A DNA stretch of 18,861 nucleotides from Candidatus Staskawiczbacteria bacterium (GTDB taxonomy: Bacteria; Patescibacteriota; Minisyncoccia; Minisyncoccales; Staskawiczbacteraceae). The position numbers were made by a program, and so were the translations under genes. The number at the start of each line of letters is the position of its first letter. Positions within the stretch are counted from its first letter, which is position 1. The stretch lies in contig VGLO01000012.1 in NCBI GenBank assembly GCA_016866675.1, positions 1-18,861 of the forward strand, written 5' to 3'. The notes under the pieces are model-generated. The model was not told the origin of the DNA. It worked only from the letters and a program-made list of their open reading frames with translations, and ran no database searches. Positions 8,561-15,726 of the stretch are shown in pieces.

Positions 8561-9451
8561 TCAAGTTGTTCTAAATTCCAGCACTACTGCTGAAGCTTCC
8601 GGCCAGCCTTCAATATGAGTAAGAGATGACTTCTTCTGCTCAATACTATCACGCCACATTAGGATATTTTCAATGCCTCCTGACTCATAGTGTCTTGAAA
8701 TTTTACCAGTAAGAGTACTGAAATTTCTTGGATAAATTTCTGTAGGTGGAAGTAGTCCATCGGTTCCTAGAATAACAAGCCTTGGCTCATCATTCCAAGG
8801 AATAAACACTTGCTTCCAGCAGTTGTCTAACTCAGGATCTCCATTCAAGCTTGCGTCTCCACCCTTGCCAATATTACGATTTTTACAGGCAATTCTTTTG
8901 TTTCTGTATATTGGATAGTACAAATCCCAAGCCTTGCCAATATCTCCACCAACCTTTTCTTTGCATTCGTTAAAATGCATCTGATCTCTCTTTTCAATTT
9001 CAAATGCATCCTTATCAAACCCAGTATAAAAGAATGGACCTTGTTTTGCTTCTAAAAAGATGAAACAATCTCCGCCAAGAATAATTTTCAATCCCTCTTC
9101 GGTTGGCTGACAAAAAGCAAAGCAAGCTCCGCCAACATCATCGCCCTTCATTGGATTTTGGCCTTTTTCACCATGACAGCTGAAAACTTCACGGTTCGCA
9201 GTAAGAAGAAATTCCTCTAAAATATTATTGTAAAAAATATTTGCCAACTCTCTGGTTAATACAACATTAACCATTTGAGCCCCGGTTAATCCATTATAAA
9301 GTAATGGTGGATTGCTTGGGCTAAAAGCTGCTGAATTTCCGTCGGTGACGCCAAATATTTTAGCGTGATTATTGATAAAGCAACCATCTTCTATTTTAGC
9401 ATTTGTATTATAGGCATTCCTGTAAAAAGATGAAACAGAAGTAAGTCTCAT
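8561..9451 (-). CDS. Divergent PP2C-family (PPM) protein phosphatase-like protein
   Basis: I chose the ATG at 9451 (296 residues) because GGGAG lies five bases upstream. In-frame TTG (9514) and ATG (9493) codons further up have no such signal and lie in a structured leader. PP2C-like landmarks in order are IEDGCF (20-25), FGVTDGNS (33-40), GGACFAFC (107-114), IILGGDCFIF (124-132), VILGTDGLL (226-234) and a C-terminal EASAVVLEF (285-293). These match the PPM motifs with metal-binding Asp at D22, D37 and D231. The usual GDS is GDC and the final DN is EA, so the assignment is to a divergent branch. PPM enzymes remove phosphate from Ser/Thr residues in a Mn/Mg-dependent way; the target here is unknown. 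Parts of the gene are less AT-rich than the neighbours (27/60 G+C at 8821-8880 against 18/60 at 10141-10200). It has its own promoter and terminator, so it is probably not part of the glycan pathway. Confidence 0.68.
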   Translation of the reverse strand: MRLTSVSSFYRNAYNTNAKIEDGCFINNHAKIFGVTDGNSAAFSPSNPPLLYNGLTGAQMVNVVLTRELANIFYNNILEEFLLTANREVFSCHGEKGQNPMKGDDVGGACFAFCQPTEEGLKIILGGDCFIFLEAKQGPFFYTGFDKDAFEIEKRDQMHFNECKEKVGGDIGKAWDLYYPIYRNKRIACKNRNIGKGGDASLNGDPELDNCWKQVFIPWNDEPRLVILGTDGLLPPTEIYPRNFSTLTGKISRHYESGGIENILMWRDSIEQKKSSLTHIEGWPEASAVVLEFRTT

Positions 9452-9475
9452 GGCTTCTCCCAAAAAATGTCTTAC

Positions 9476-9498
9476 AAGCCATGCACCAAGCATGCCTT
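9476..9498 (-). promoter_or_regulatory. Leader hairpin of the PP2C-like gene
   Basis: Nine-base arms (9498-9490 and 9484-9476) pair with one mismatch around a 5-base loop. The hairpin lies between the candidate promoter and the GGGAG ribosome binding site. It may be a leader structure, or chance if translation begins further upstream. Confidence 0.3.
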
Positions 9499-9526
9499 TT
9501 GGGACAACTATCAAATAGCTGTAAGT

Positions 9527-9555
9527 ACAATACCCTAAATTTTTAGTTTAGTCAA
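9527..9555 (-). promoter_or_regulatory. Candidate sigma70-type promoter of the PP2C-like gene
   Basis: TTGACT (9555-9550, minus strand) is followed after 17 bases by TATTGT (9532-9527). The -35 overlaps the stop codon of the preceding epimerase gene. Predicted transcription would begin near 9520, leaving a leader of about 70 bases before the ATG at 9451. Confidence 0.5.
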
Positions 9556-10472
9556 TTGTTCTTAAACCACTCAATGGTTTTTTTAAGACCATCTTCAAAT
9601 GCTACTATAGGATGCCAGTCTGTTTCTTTTTCTATTTTTGAGATATCCAGAGAACTTCTTTTAGTATCCTGGTCATTAACTTCCATATACATAGGCTTAA
9701 TACCCTTAATATTTAATAGGTCTCCAATTGTTTTAAAGGCTTGATTTAAACTTATTTCTTTTCCTGAACCCAAGTTATAAGTTTCACTGCCTAACTTTTC
9801 TGCAGAAGCAATAATTCCTTCAACAACATCATCTATATATATAAAATCTCTTGTTTGGGTTCCATCACCATAAATTACAGGGCTTTCATTGTTTTTAAGG
9901 CTTAAAATTAAAGAAGGGATTATTCCTGTCGTCCACTGCCTTGGACCATAAACATTCCCTAGCCTTAGTAAGGCATAGTTTATTTTTTTTGTTTTGCAAA
10001 AAATTTCTATATATTTTTCTATCATCAAGTTGGCTAATCCGTATAATGAGCTTGGATGAGCCAGATAAGATTCTTTTGTTGGAACCTGTGTTGCATTTTG
10101 ATAAATTGCGCCTCCACTAGAAATAAAAACTATTTTTTTAACATTAACCTTGCTACAAGCCTTAATTATTTTTTCTGTCCTTGAAAGAAAATCTAAATCG
10201 CTTTCAAAAAGAGGGTCATCAATCTTGCGTCTCAAATTTATTACTCCCGCCAAATGAAAAACAACATCTGGTTTTTCTTTTGAAAAAACTTTTTCTAATT
10301 CTTTCTCGTCATCTATGTTTATTGCATGAAACGTAATTTTTTCATTGATATTTTTTTTATTTCCAGTCGAAAAATTATCTAAAACGACCACTTGGTTTCC
10401 AAGATTAAAAAGTTTTTCTGATAGATGAGATCCTATAAAACCTGCTCCGCCAATTATAAAATATTTACTCAT
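9552..10472 (-). CDS. NAD-dependent epimerase/dehydratase (extended SDR) with an altered active site
   Basis: This 306-residue extended SDR has GGAGFIGSH (8-16), FHLAGVINL (72-80), SSGGAIY (118-124), LGNVYGPRQW (171-180) and YGDGTQTRDF (201-210), as in UDP-glucose 4-epimerases and related nucleotide-sugar enzymes. The catalytic tyrosine is present (Y144), but the partner of the YXXXK motif is asparagine (YGLAN, N148), so the usual lysine is missing. It may have a different activity, use another base, or be inactive; the fold call is safe. Its ATG overlaps the stop of the membrane protein gene in an ATGA, which suggests a functional link with that protein. It likely acts in the cytoplasm on a UDP-, GDP- or CDP-sugar. 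It is the last gene before the PP2C-like unit, and no terminator was seen directly after it. Confidence 0.87.
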   Translation of the reverse strand: MSKYFIIGGAGFIGSHLSEKLFNLGNQVVVLDNFSTGNKKNINEKITFHAINIDDEKELEKVFSKEKPDVVFHLAGVINLRRKIDDPLFESDLDFLSRTEKIIKACSKVNVKKIVFISSGGAIYQNATQVPTKESYLAHPSSLYGLANLMIEKYIEIFCKTKKINYALLRLGNVYGPRQWTTGIIPSLILSLKNNESPVIYGDGTQTRDFIYIDDVVEGIIASAEKLGSETYNLGSGKEISLNQAFKTIGDLLNIKGIKPMYMEVNDQDTKRSSLDISKIEKETDWHPIVAFEDGLKKTIEWFKNN

Positions 10473-12088
10473 AATTTATTTTTCCATTTTAGCAATCTTG
10501 AAAACAATAAAAAAGTATCTTCAAAAAATATTGGATTAAATGAAAGAATTGCCAAAAAAGACAATAGTACTGGTATTCTTATTCTCATAATAATTCCGTA
10601 ATTGTTAATGAAAAGAGAAATAACCCCTATACTAATTATTCCAAAAATAACCATTGGTAAGGCATACATATATTTTCCCCAAAACTTTTTGACCCCCTCA
10701 TTCTGGATGGATTTATATACACCATACAAAATTGATACAAAAATTACCCACCACGGAATCACTTCAGCAAAAGCAGAAATTTGCCTAGCTTCCTTAATTT
10801 GCCAAGGAAATGGACCAAAGAATGAGTACAAAAAAGAGATTCCGTAATTAACTAAAAACATAAAGGGATTATTTGTTTCTGATTTAACAGAAAAAGAAGA
10901 ACTGGTACCAGATGTCTTGGCAATTTCCTCTGGCGTTAAGGGACGCCCCTCGAGGGTTTTGAACTCGGCATTTGCCTTCTTTCTTTCTTTGAAAAAATCT
11001 ACCGTTGTATTTGTGTCCTCGCTAAACCCTTCTGACAAAAAATCTACCTTTTTATTTGAATCCTTTTTAACTTCCTCTGAAAAACCGGCAGTCTTATCAT
11101 TATTCTGATTTACTTCATTTTTTTCATCAATCAACTTTTGTGCATCTTCAGGTGAAACGGGGGCATAGATGACATCTCTTAAAATTCTTATTTGATCTAA
11201 AGCAAGATACTGATTAATTGGGATCCAACCAAAATACCCAAAACCCATTATGGCTGGCGCCAATCCAATAATAATAGAAAGACCTACTTTATTACGAAGA
11301 CTCATCTTCGAAATTAAGAAGCAACAAATGACAAAGGTAAACATTAAGGCAAATCCTATGTAAAATCTGAAGTGTATAATCGCAGTAATAACAATAAATA
11401 GCCATATAAAATAAACTAATGAAAATTTCTTAAATAATTTTATTAAAATAAGCAAGCTTAATAAAATAAGTGGTATAACAAAAATTTCTTTTAATAAAAC
11501 GCTACCAAAAATTGCATAGCTTGCATAAAAGGAAGAAATAATTGTAATCCAATAAGCCCATTTCCTAGACCCCCCAATTTCAACAATCAATAAATATAAT
11601 AAAACTGCCGAACATACAGAAGTAAATACAGTAAACATTTGACCAACCACTGGATCGGGTATGGTTATAAAATAAATAAACCCCATAATAATCGCAAAAT
11701 AGTGCCTTAGATATAATCCCTCAACACTGAAAATTCCATGCCTTAATCTATTAGCAAATTCAATGGCATTATTTTGATATAAATCAAAATCAGCCCCTCC
11801 ACCAAAAATTCTTATTGATGTGTGATAGTTTAAAACGTAAAAAACCATTGCAAAAACCATATGAATCAAAAAAACTACTAAAGCCACTATATAAACATTT
11901 TTGTCCCTAATATTAAGATAGAATAACAGAGAAAATAAAATTATTAAAAGAATAAAAACAAATCCAATAGCCAATACTAGAGCTAAATTAAAAAATCCCA
12001 ACACAATAAAACAAACTGCTAAGCCTCCAGCAACAACTGCTATTCTTTTATTTAAACCAAAAAATTGTTTCACTTCTTCTATTTTCAT
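10469..12088 (-). CDS. Polytopic membrane protein, probable GT-C glycosyltransferase or polysaccharide polymerase
   Basis: The 539-residue protein has roughly ten or more hydrophobic segments (from about 17-57, 65-88, 130-170, 176-215, 222-258, 268-288, 408-425, 443-457, 474-495 and 503-521). The first outer loop contains DFDLYQNNA (D100, D102), reminiscent of the acidic motif that GT-C enzymes place there. KEIFVIPLILL (200-210) and HFRFYIGF (239-246) also recall such multispanning enzymes, but I cannot assign a named family. A hydrophilic region of about 110 residues (about 296-405) is charge-rich and contains a short internal duplication. No WWDXG motif is present, so it is not an obvious STT3/PglB oligosaccharyltransferase. 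Possible roles are transfer from a lipid-linked sugar outside the membrane or chain polymerisation (Wzy-like). It lies four bases after a GT4 gene and overlaps the downstream SDR gene by 4 bases. Confidence 0.8.
   Translation of the reverse strand: MKIEEVKQFFGLNKRIAVVAGGLAVCFIVLGFFNLALVLAIGFVFILLIILFSLLFYLNIRDKNVYIVALVVFLIHMVFAMVFYVLNYHTSIRIFGGGADFDLYQNNAIEFANRLRHGIFSVEGLYLRHYFAIIMGFIYFITIPDPVVGQMFTVFTSVCSAVLLYLLIVEIGGSRKWAYWITIISSFYASYAIFGSVLLKEIFVIPLILLSLLILIKLFKKFSLVYFIWLFIVITAIIHFRFYIGFALMFTFVICCFLISKMSLRNKVGLSIIIGLAPAIMGFGYFGWIPINQYLALDQIRILRDVIYAPVSPEDAQKLIDEKNEVNQNNDKTAGFSEEVKKDSNKKVDFLSEGFSEDTNTTVDFFKERKKANAEFKTLEGRPLTPEEIAKTSGTSSSFSVKSETNNPFMFLVNYGISFLYSFFGPFPWQIKEARQISAFAEVIPWWVIFVSILYGVYKSIQNEGVKKFWGKYMYALPMVIFGIISIGVISLFINNYGIIMRIRIPVLLSFLAILSFNPIFFEDTFLLFSRLLKWKNKL
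10992..11063 (-). repeat. Short direct repeat coding for the loop of the membrane protein
   Basis: Two 27-base copies (10992-11018 and 11037-11063) match at 23 of 27 positions. They lie exactly 45 bases apart, keeping frame. In the protein they give the related stretches GFSEEVKKDSNKKVDFLSE (335-353) and GFSEDTNTTVDFFKE (354-368). This looks like a recent 15-codon tandem duplication with a small insertion in one copy. Confidence 0.7.
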
Positions 12089-12092
12089 AATG

Positions 12093-13229
12093 TTATCTTT
12101 GCATTACTTTATCAAAAACATTTTCGTAAGATGCCACACTGCTGGAAATCAAAAAGTCTTTAGCTCTTTTCTCACCATTTATTGATAAATTTTTTGCTAC
12201 TTGGGGATTATCTAAAATATAAAGTATTTTTTTTGCTAAATCTTCATAATCTCCAACTCTGGCCAATAATCCATTTTTTTTATCTTCAATAATTTCTGCA
12301 GGACCCGTTGGACAATCAGTTGAGATAACTGGAACTCCACAGGCCATTGCCTCAATAATTACATTTCCAAAACCCTCTTGGCTTGAAGATAAAACAAAAA
12401 CTGATGCATTTTTCATATATTTGTATGGATTTTCTTTAAAGCCCATAAATTGAACCTGCTTTGATATTTTTAAGTTTTCAGAAAGTTTTAAAAGATAATC
12501 TTTTTCTGGTCCCCTTCCCAAAATAACTAATTTTGCTTTTTTATTTTGGAGTAAAATAGAAAAAGCCTTTAAAAGAGTTGGGTAATCTTTACACTCTACT
12601 AATCTTCCAACAGCGATAATAATTGGTATTGTTTTTTCATAAAACCATTCTTCATTTACTTTTTCATTTGAGAGATTATAGATTTTGTCATCTATAATCG
12701 GGTTGTAAATGACGCTAGCGTTTTTAATATTACTAACTATTTTCAATAAATCATCATATATACCTCTAGAAACACATATGACTCCATCAGCCTTAGGATA
12801 AAAAAATTTTGCGAAAGAGGACATAAAAACCATAGCAAATAATCTACGTAAAAAAGTCTTTGCTATTATTGGAAGAAAAGAAAAAACAGAATGCTCTGTA
12901 ATAATTATTTTTGTTTTTGAACCAGATAACATTTTTGCCAAAATAGATATTATGTTGATTCTAGGAAAAGCAGAAACAAAAATATTAGGACTTTCTCTTC
13001 TAAAATATCTAATCAACCCAAAAAGCATCATTAAAGAAGAGCTAACATTCAAGCTAATTATTGTTGCATCTTTAACATTACTAACAAAATCGCCCTCTTT
13101 TTTTCCTAATAAAAGAGTTGTGCTATATTTATCACTAATATTATTAATTAGATTGATAACATTTCTTTCTGTCCCTCCAGGTTCTAATGATGGCAGAAAA
13201 AAAGTTATATTTGGCCTTGCTTTCTCCAT
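12093..13229 (-). CDS. GT4-family glycosyltransferase
   Basis: This 378-residue GT-B enzyme has the N-terminal glycine-rich motif GGTERNV (18-24) common in GT4. EHSVFSF is at 112-118 and VICVSRGI at 150-157. The donor domain has AVGRLVECKDY (206-216), VILGRGPE (235-242), FMGF (261-264) and the EX7E motif in EGFGNVIIE (E285, E293). It transfers a sugar from a nucleotide donor to a growing lipid-linked glycan on the cytoplasmic side; donor and linkage are not predictable. It is the first gene of the minus-strand unit running to 9552 and sits about 65 bases downstream of a good promoter, after a leader with a small hairpin. The next gene starts four bases after its stop. No ribosome binding site is obvious. 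Confidence 0.9.
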   Translation of the reverse strand: MEKARPNITFFLPSLEPGGTERNVINLINNISDKYSTTLLLGKKEGDFVSNVKDATIISLNVSSSLMMLFGLIRYFRRESPNIFVSAFPRINIISILAKMLSGSKTKIIITEHSVFSFLPIIAKTFLRRLFAMVFMSSFAKFFYPKADGVICVSRGIYDDLLKIVSNIKNASVIYNPIIDDKIYNLSNEKVNEEWFYEKTIPIIIAVGRLVECKDYPTLLKAFSILLQNKKAKLVILGRGPEKDYLLKLSENLKISKQVQFMGFKENPYKYMKNASVFVLSSSQEGFGNVIIEAMACGVPVISTDCPTGPAEIIEDKKNGLLARVGDYEDLAKKILYILDNPQVAKNLSINGEKRAKDFLISSSVASYENVFDKVMQR

Positions 13230-13243
13230 ATGACAATAGGTAT

Positions 13244-13262
13244 AAAAAACACCTTTAGGGTG
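13244..13262 (-). terminator. Weak hairpin with T-run in the operon leader (possible attenuator)
   Basis: On the minus strand CACC (13262-13259) and GGTG (13253-13250) enclose a 5-base loop and are followed by six T residues (13249-13244). It lies in the leader, before the first gene of the unit starting at 13229. The stem is short, and upstream ACCTT and AAGG segments could form alternative pairings. Attenuation is only a suggestion. Confidence 0.3.
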
Positions 13263-13264
13263 CC

Positions 13265-13293
13265 TTGTAATTTAAGGTAAATGAGTATAGTAT
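13265..13293 (+). promoter_or_regulatory. Possible promoter of the cytidylyltransferase-dehydratase fusion
   Basis: TTGTAA (13265-13270), 17 bases, then TAGTAT (13288-13293). Each hexamer matches four of six positions. A perfect TATAAT at 13298-13303 lacks a fitting -35. Some plus-strand promoter must lie in this divergent region, but the exact site is uncertain. Confidence 0.3.
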
Positions 13294-13301
13294 TATCTAT
13301 A

Positions 13302-13330
13302 ATTATGAAGGAGATTTTGCTTAAAGTCAA
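13302..13330 (-). promoter_or_regulatory. Promoter of the 13229-to-9552 glycan unit
   Basis: TTGACT (13330-13325, minus strand) and CATAAT (13307-13302) are separated by exactly 17 bases, each matching five of six consensus positions. The position in a 139-base divergent intergenic region supports it. The predicted start is near 13295, giving a leader of about 65 bases. Confidence 0.65.
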
Positions 13331-13368
13331 TTTATTTTAGCTTAGTAAATGTTTAATAAATTTACAAA

Positions 13369-15123
13369 ATGAACTCAGATATCAGTAAAATAAAGACTAT
13401 TATACTGTGTGGTGGTACAGGAACTCGACTCAAAGAAGAAACTGAGTTCAAACCCAAGCCACTAGTTCAGGTGGGAGAAAAACCAATTATTTGGCATATC
13501 ATGAAAATATATGCACATTTTGGTTTTAATAATTTCATACTTGCACTAGGATACAAGGGAGATAAAATTAAGGATTACTTTCTAAAAAGCAAACATTTTG
13601 ACTCTGACTTTTCTTTTAATACTAAAGAAGGACAGATAACAAATTTTTTAAAAAACGGCTCAGATGAAAATGACTTTAATATTACCTTTTCTGAAACAGG
13701 ACTTGAAACTCCGCACGGCGAAAGAGTACTAAAGTTAAAGTCATATATTGAGGAGGATATTTTTATGGTGACTTATGGCGACGGAGTTTCAAACATTGAT
13801 ATTAAAAAGTTAATTGATTTTCATAGAAGTCACGGGAAAATTGCTACTATAACAGGAGTTCATCCAATCTCGCGATGGGGTCTTATAAATAGCAATGAAA
13901 ATAACCTAGTGACTGAGTTTTCTCAAAAACCGATGCTCTTTGATTATGTTAATGGAGGATTTATGGTTTTTAACCGTGAATTCTTTGATTATATTAAACC
14001 GGGAGAAATGATTGAAGATTCATGGGCCAAACTAATTCCTCAAAAACAAGTTGCACTTTATAAGCATGAGGGATTCTGGTATGGAATGGATACTTATAAA
14101 GATTTTTTAATATTAAATGATTTATGGAAAAAAGATGCTCCATGGAGGGTTTGGGATAATAGTGAGTCAAAGTCAATAATTCCTGTTCCGCAAAAGACTA
14201 TTTTAGTGACTGGTGGAGCTGGATTTATTGGAAGCAACCTAGTCAATGAATTAGTAAAAAATCACCAAAGGGTAGTAGTTATTGATGATTTATCTTCAGG
14301 AAGAAAAGAAAACCTACCAAAAGAAGCTATTTTTTACAAGTCAGATGTAAGAGATAAAAAAATAGCTGAAATTTTTGAAAAAGAAAAACCTTCTATTGTT
14401 TACCACTTTGCAGCAAAACCTCTTGTGAAGGAAGCCTACGATAATCCCTTTGAGGTCATTGAAACTAATATTATGGGTACTCTAAATATTTTGGAGATAT
14501 GCAGGAAACAAAAAAATATTGAATCAATTATAATTGTTTCGTCAGATAAGGCATACGGCAAGTCCAGCGAATTGCCCTACCAAGAAAAAGACCCTCTGCA
14601 AGGAGACCATCCATATGATGTTTCCAAATCTTCAGCAGATATGATTGCAAAAACATATGCAAAAACATATAACCTACCAATCCTAATCACACGATTCTCT
14701 AATGTGTTTGGACCAGGAGACTTAAATTTTTCCAGAATCATACCTGGAATCATGGAATCAATCACAAATAATAAAGATCTCTTAATAAGAAGTGATGGAT
14801 CCATGATAAGAGAATATACTTATGTTAAAGATATTGTTTTTGGATGTATTAAATTGGCAAATCACAATAAAGATTTTGGAGAGGCTTTTAATTTTGGATC
14901 AACAAATATAATGAGCGTATTAGATGTTATTAAAAAGTCAGAAGAGATATTGGGTACAAAAATTAATTGTAAAATTTTAAACAACGCCAAAAACGAAATA
15001 CCAGCTCAGTATTTAGACTGGACAAAAGCAAAAGAAAAACTTCAATGGACTCCCATCACAAGTTTTGAGGAAGGAATAAAAGAGACTTTTAATTGGCACA
15101 AAAATAATTTGTCTAACAATTAA
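13369..15123 (+). CDS. Fused glucose-1-phosphate cytidylyltransferase and CDP-glucose 4,6-dehydratase-like SDR
   Basis: The 584-residue protein joins two enzymes that are normally separate. Residues about 8-262 are an RfbF-type glucose-1-phosphate cytidylyltransferase: CGGTGTRL (14-21), KPKPLVQVGEKPIIWHIMK (28-46), the YGDG metal/nucleotide motif (136-139), VNGGF (194-198) and a C-terminal FWYGMDTYKD (237-246). After a linker of about 12 residues, residues 276-580 form an extended SDR: VTGGAGFIGSN (280-290), SSDKAYG (391-397), PYDVSKSSADM (415-425, Y416 and K420) and RFSNVFGPGDLN (442-453), best matched to the RfbG CDP-glucose 4,6-dehydratase group. Glucose-1-phosphate plus CTP would give CDP-glucose and then CDP-4-keto-6-deoxyglucose within one polypeptide. 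It starts a plus-strand group continued by the RmlC-like epimerase beyond the antisense Nudix-like gene. Start chosen as the first ATG; no Shine-Dalgarno sequence is visible. Confidence 0.9.
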   Translation: MNSDISKIKTIILCGGTGTRLKEETEFKPKPLVQVGEKPIIWHIMKIYAHFGFNNFILALGYKGDKIKDYFLKSKHFDSDFSFNTKEGQITNFLKNGSDENDFNITFSETGLETPHGERVLKLKSYIEEDIFMVTYGDGVSNIDIKKLIDFHRSHGKIATITGVHPISRWGLINSNENNLVTEFSQKPMLFDYVNGGFMVFNREFFDYIKPGEMIEDSWAKLIPQKQVALYKHEGFWYGMDTYKDFLILNDLWKKDAPWRVWDNSESKSIIPVPQKTILVTGGAGFIGSNLVNELVKNHQRVVVIDDLSSGRKENLPKEAIFYKSDVRDKKIAEIFEKEKPSIVYHFAAKPLVKEAYDNPFEVIETNIMGTLNILEICRKQKNIESIIIVSSDKAYGKSSELPYQEKDPLQGDHPYDVSKSSADMIAKTYAKTYNLPILITRFSNVFGPGDLNFSRIIPGIMESITNNKDLLIRSDGSMIREYTYVKDIVFGCIKLANHNKDFGEAFNFGSTNIMSVLDVIKKSEEILGTKINCKILNNAKNEIPAQYLDWTKAKEKLQWTPITSFEEGIKETFNWHKNNLSNN

Positions 15124-15149
15124 AAAGCGCGCTTTAGATAAAACACGCT
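15122..15149 (-). terminator. Intrinsic terminator of the Nudix-like gene
   Basis: On the minus strand two 10-base arms (15149-15140 and 15135-15126) pair with two G-U wobbles around a 4-base loop and are followed by TTTT (15125-15122). It begins 11 bases past the Nudix-like stop codon and its T-run covers the stop codon of the convergent fusion gene. Confidence 0.7.
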
Positions 15150-15159
15150 ATAGCAAGAA

Positions 15160-15726
15160 CTAGCCTTGGCAAACAAATGCACCAAGTCCAACAGGAATAA
15201 TCTTGGTACGATGAAAATGTACTGTTTCTTTGGGAAGATTGTTGATATCAAACCATTTGCCCCGATCATTTTCTTCTCCCTTGAACTGACAAAGATACAC
15301 CTTTGAAAGAAAATGCCCTCTTTTCTCATTTCTATTGTTTACATCGGCAACAAATTGCCTTGGAAACATCATTCCTCCAAATTCAGCTTGGTTTAATCGA
15401 TTAAGCGCATTGTAAAAATTATCCCCCGGGCGTACTACGGAACCCGGACAATGCCATTCTTTAGGATAGGCAGTATCATCAGGTAAACGCTGAGTCATGT
15501 ATACTTGTAGATTTTTTAACTCAAGCTCATCTTCGGGAATGCCCAAAGTCTTACTAAAAGGCTTATAACGAATACAAACCGCTTCTATTGCAAGACTTAC
15601 GGTCTTGCTAGCAATGGCATCAAATAGCCTGGTACCCATCATCGTTGGATCGACTTTTAAAAGAAGATTAATCAAATTATTTTCTTCCTCAAAAGTAAGT
15701 CCATTAGCAAGTACATTTTGACTCAT
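15160..15726 (-). CDS. Nudix-like protein with a degenerate Nudix box
   Basis: The ATG at 15726 (188 residues) is chosen because AGGAG lies eight bases upstream; an in-frame ATG 36 bases earlier lies within a structured leader. The core resembles Nudix hydrolases: VYMTQRL (75-81), then KEWHCPGSVVRPGD (89-102) leading to the helix ALNRLNQAEFGG (107-118), and later GKWFDINNLP (156-165). Against GX5EX7REUXEEXGU, the first G is S96, the first E is D102, R110, E115 and G117 are kept, and two glutamates are L111 and A114. Metal binding may thus be weakened or altered. Nudix enzymes cleave nucleoside diphosphates linked to other groups, including nucleotide sugars; the substrate is unknown. The gene runs antisense between two sugar-nucleotide genes, with its own promoter and terminator. 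Family call is likely rather than certain. Confidence 0.6.
   Translation of the reverse strand: MSQNVLANGLTFEEENNLINLLLKVDPTMMGTRLFDAIASKTVSLAIEAVCIRYKPFSKTLGIPEDELELKNLQVYMTQRLPDDTAYPKEWHCPGSVVRPGDNFYNALNRLNQAEFGGMMFPRQFVADVNNRNEKRGHFLSKVYLCQFKGEENDRGKWFDINNLPKETVHFHRTKIIPVGLGAFVCQG

Noticed and set aside
8449..9560. IS-like inverted repeats or target-site duplications flanking the PP2C-like gene
   Set aside because: No terminal inverted repeats or direct repeats were found by eye; only the promoter, leader hairpin and terminator are present.
10469..12088. Polytopic protein as STT3/PglB oligosaccharyltransferase
   Set aside because: No WWDXG motif and no large soluble C-terminal domain are present; the protein ends soon after its last hydrophobic segments.
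13305..13340. An 11-codon plus-strand ORF (MKEILLKVNLF) in the divergent intergenic region, as a leader peptide
   Set aside because: No ribosome binding site precedes it, it has no run of regulatory codons, and no attenuator hairpin follows it before the fusion gene.
15124..15135. Perfect palindrome AAAGCGCGCTTT as a regulator binding site
   Set aside because: It is explained by its place in the 3' arm of the Nudix-like terminator.
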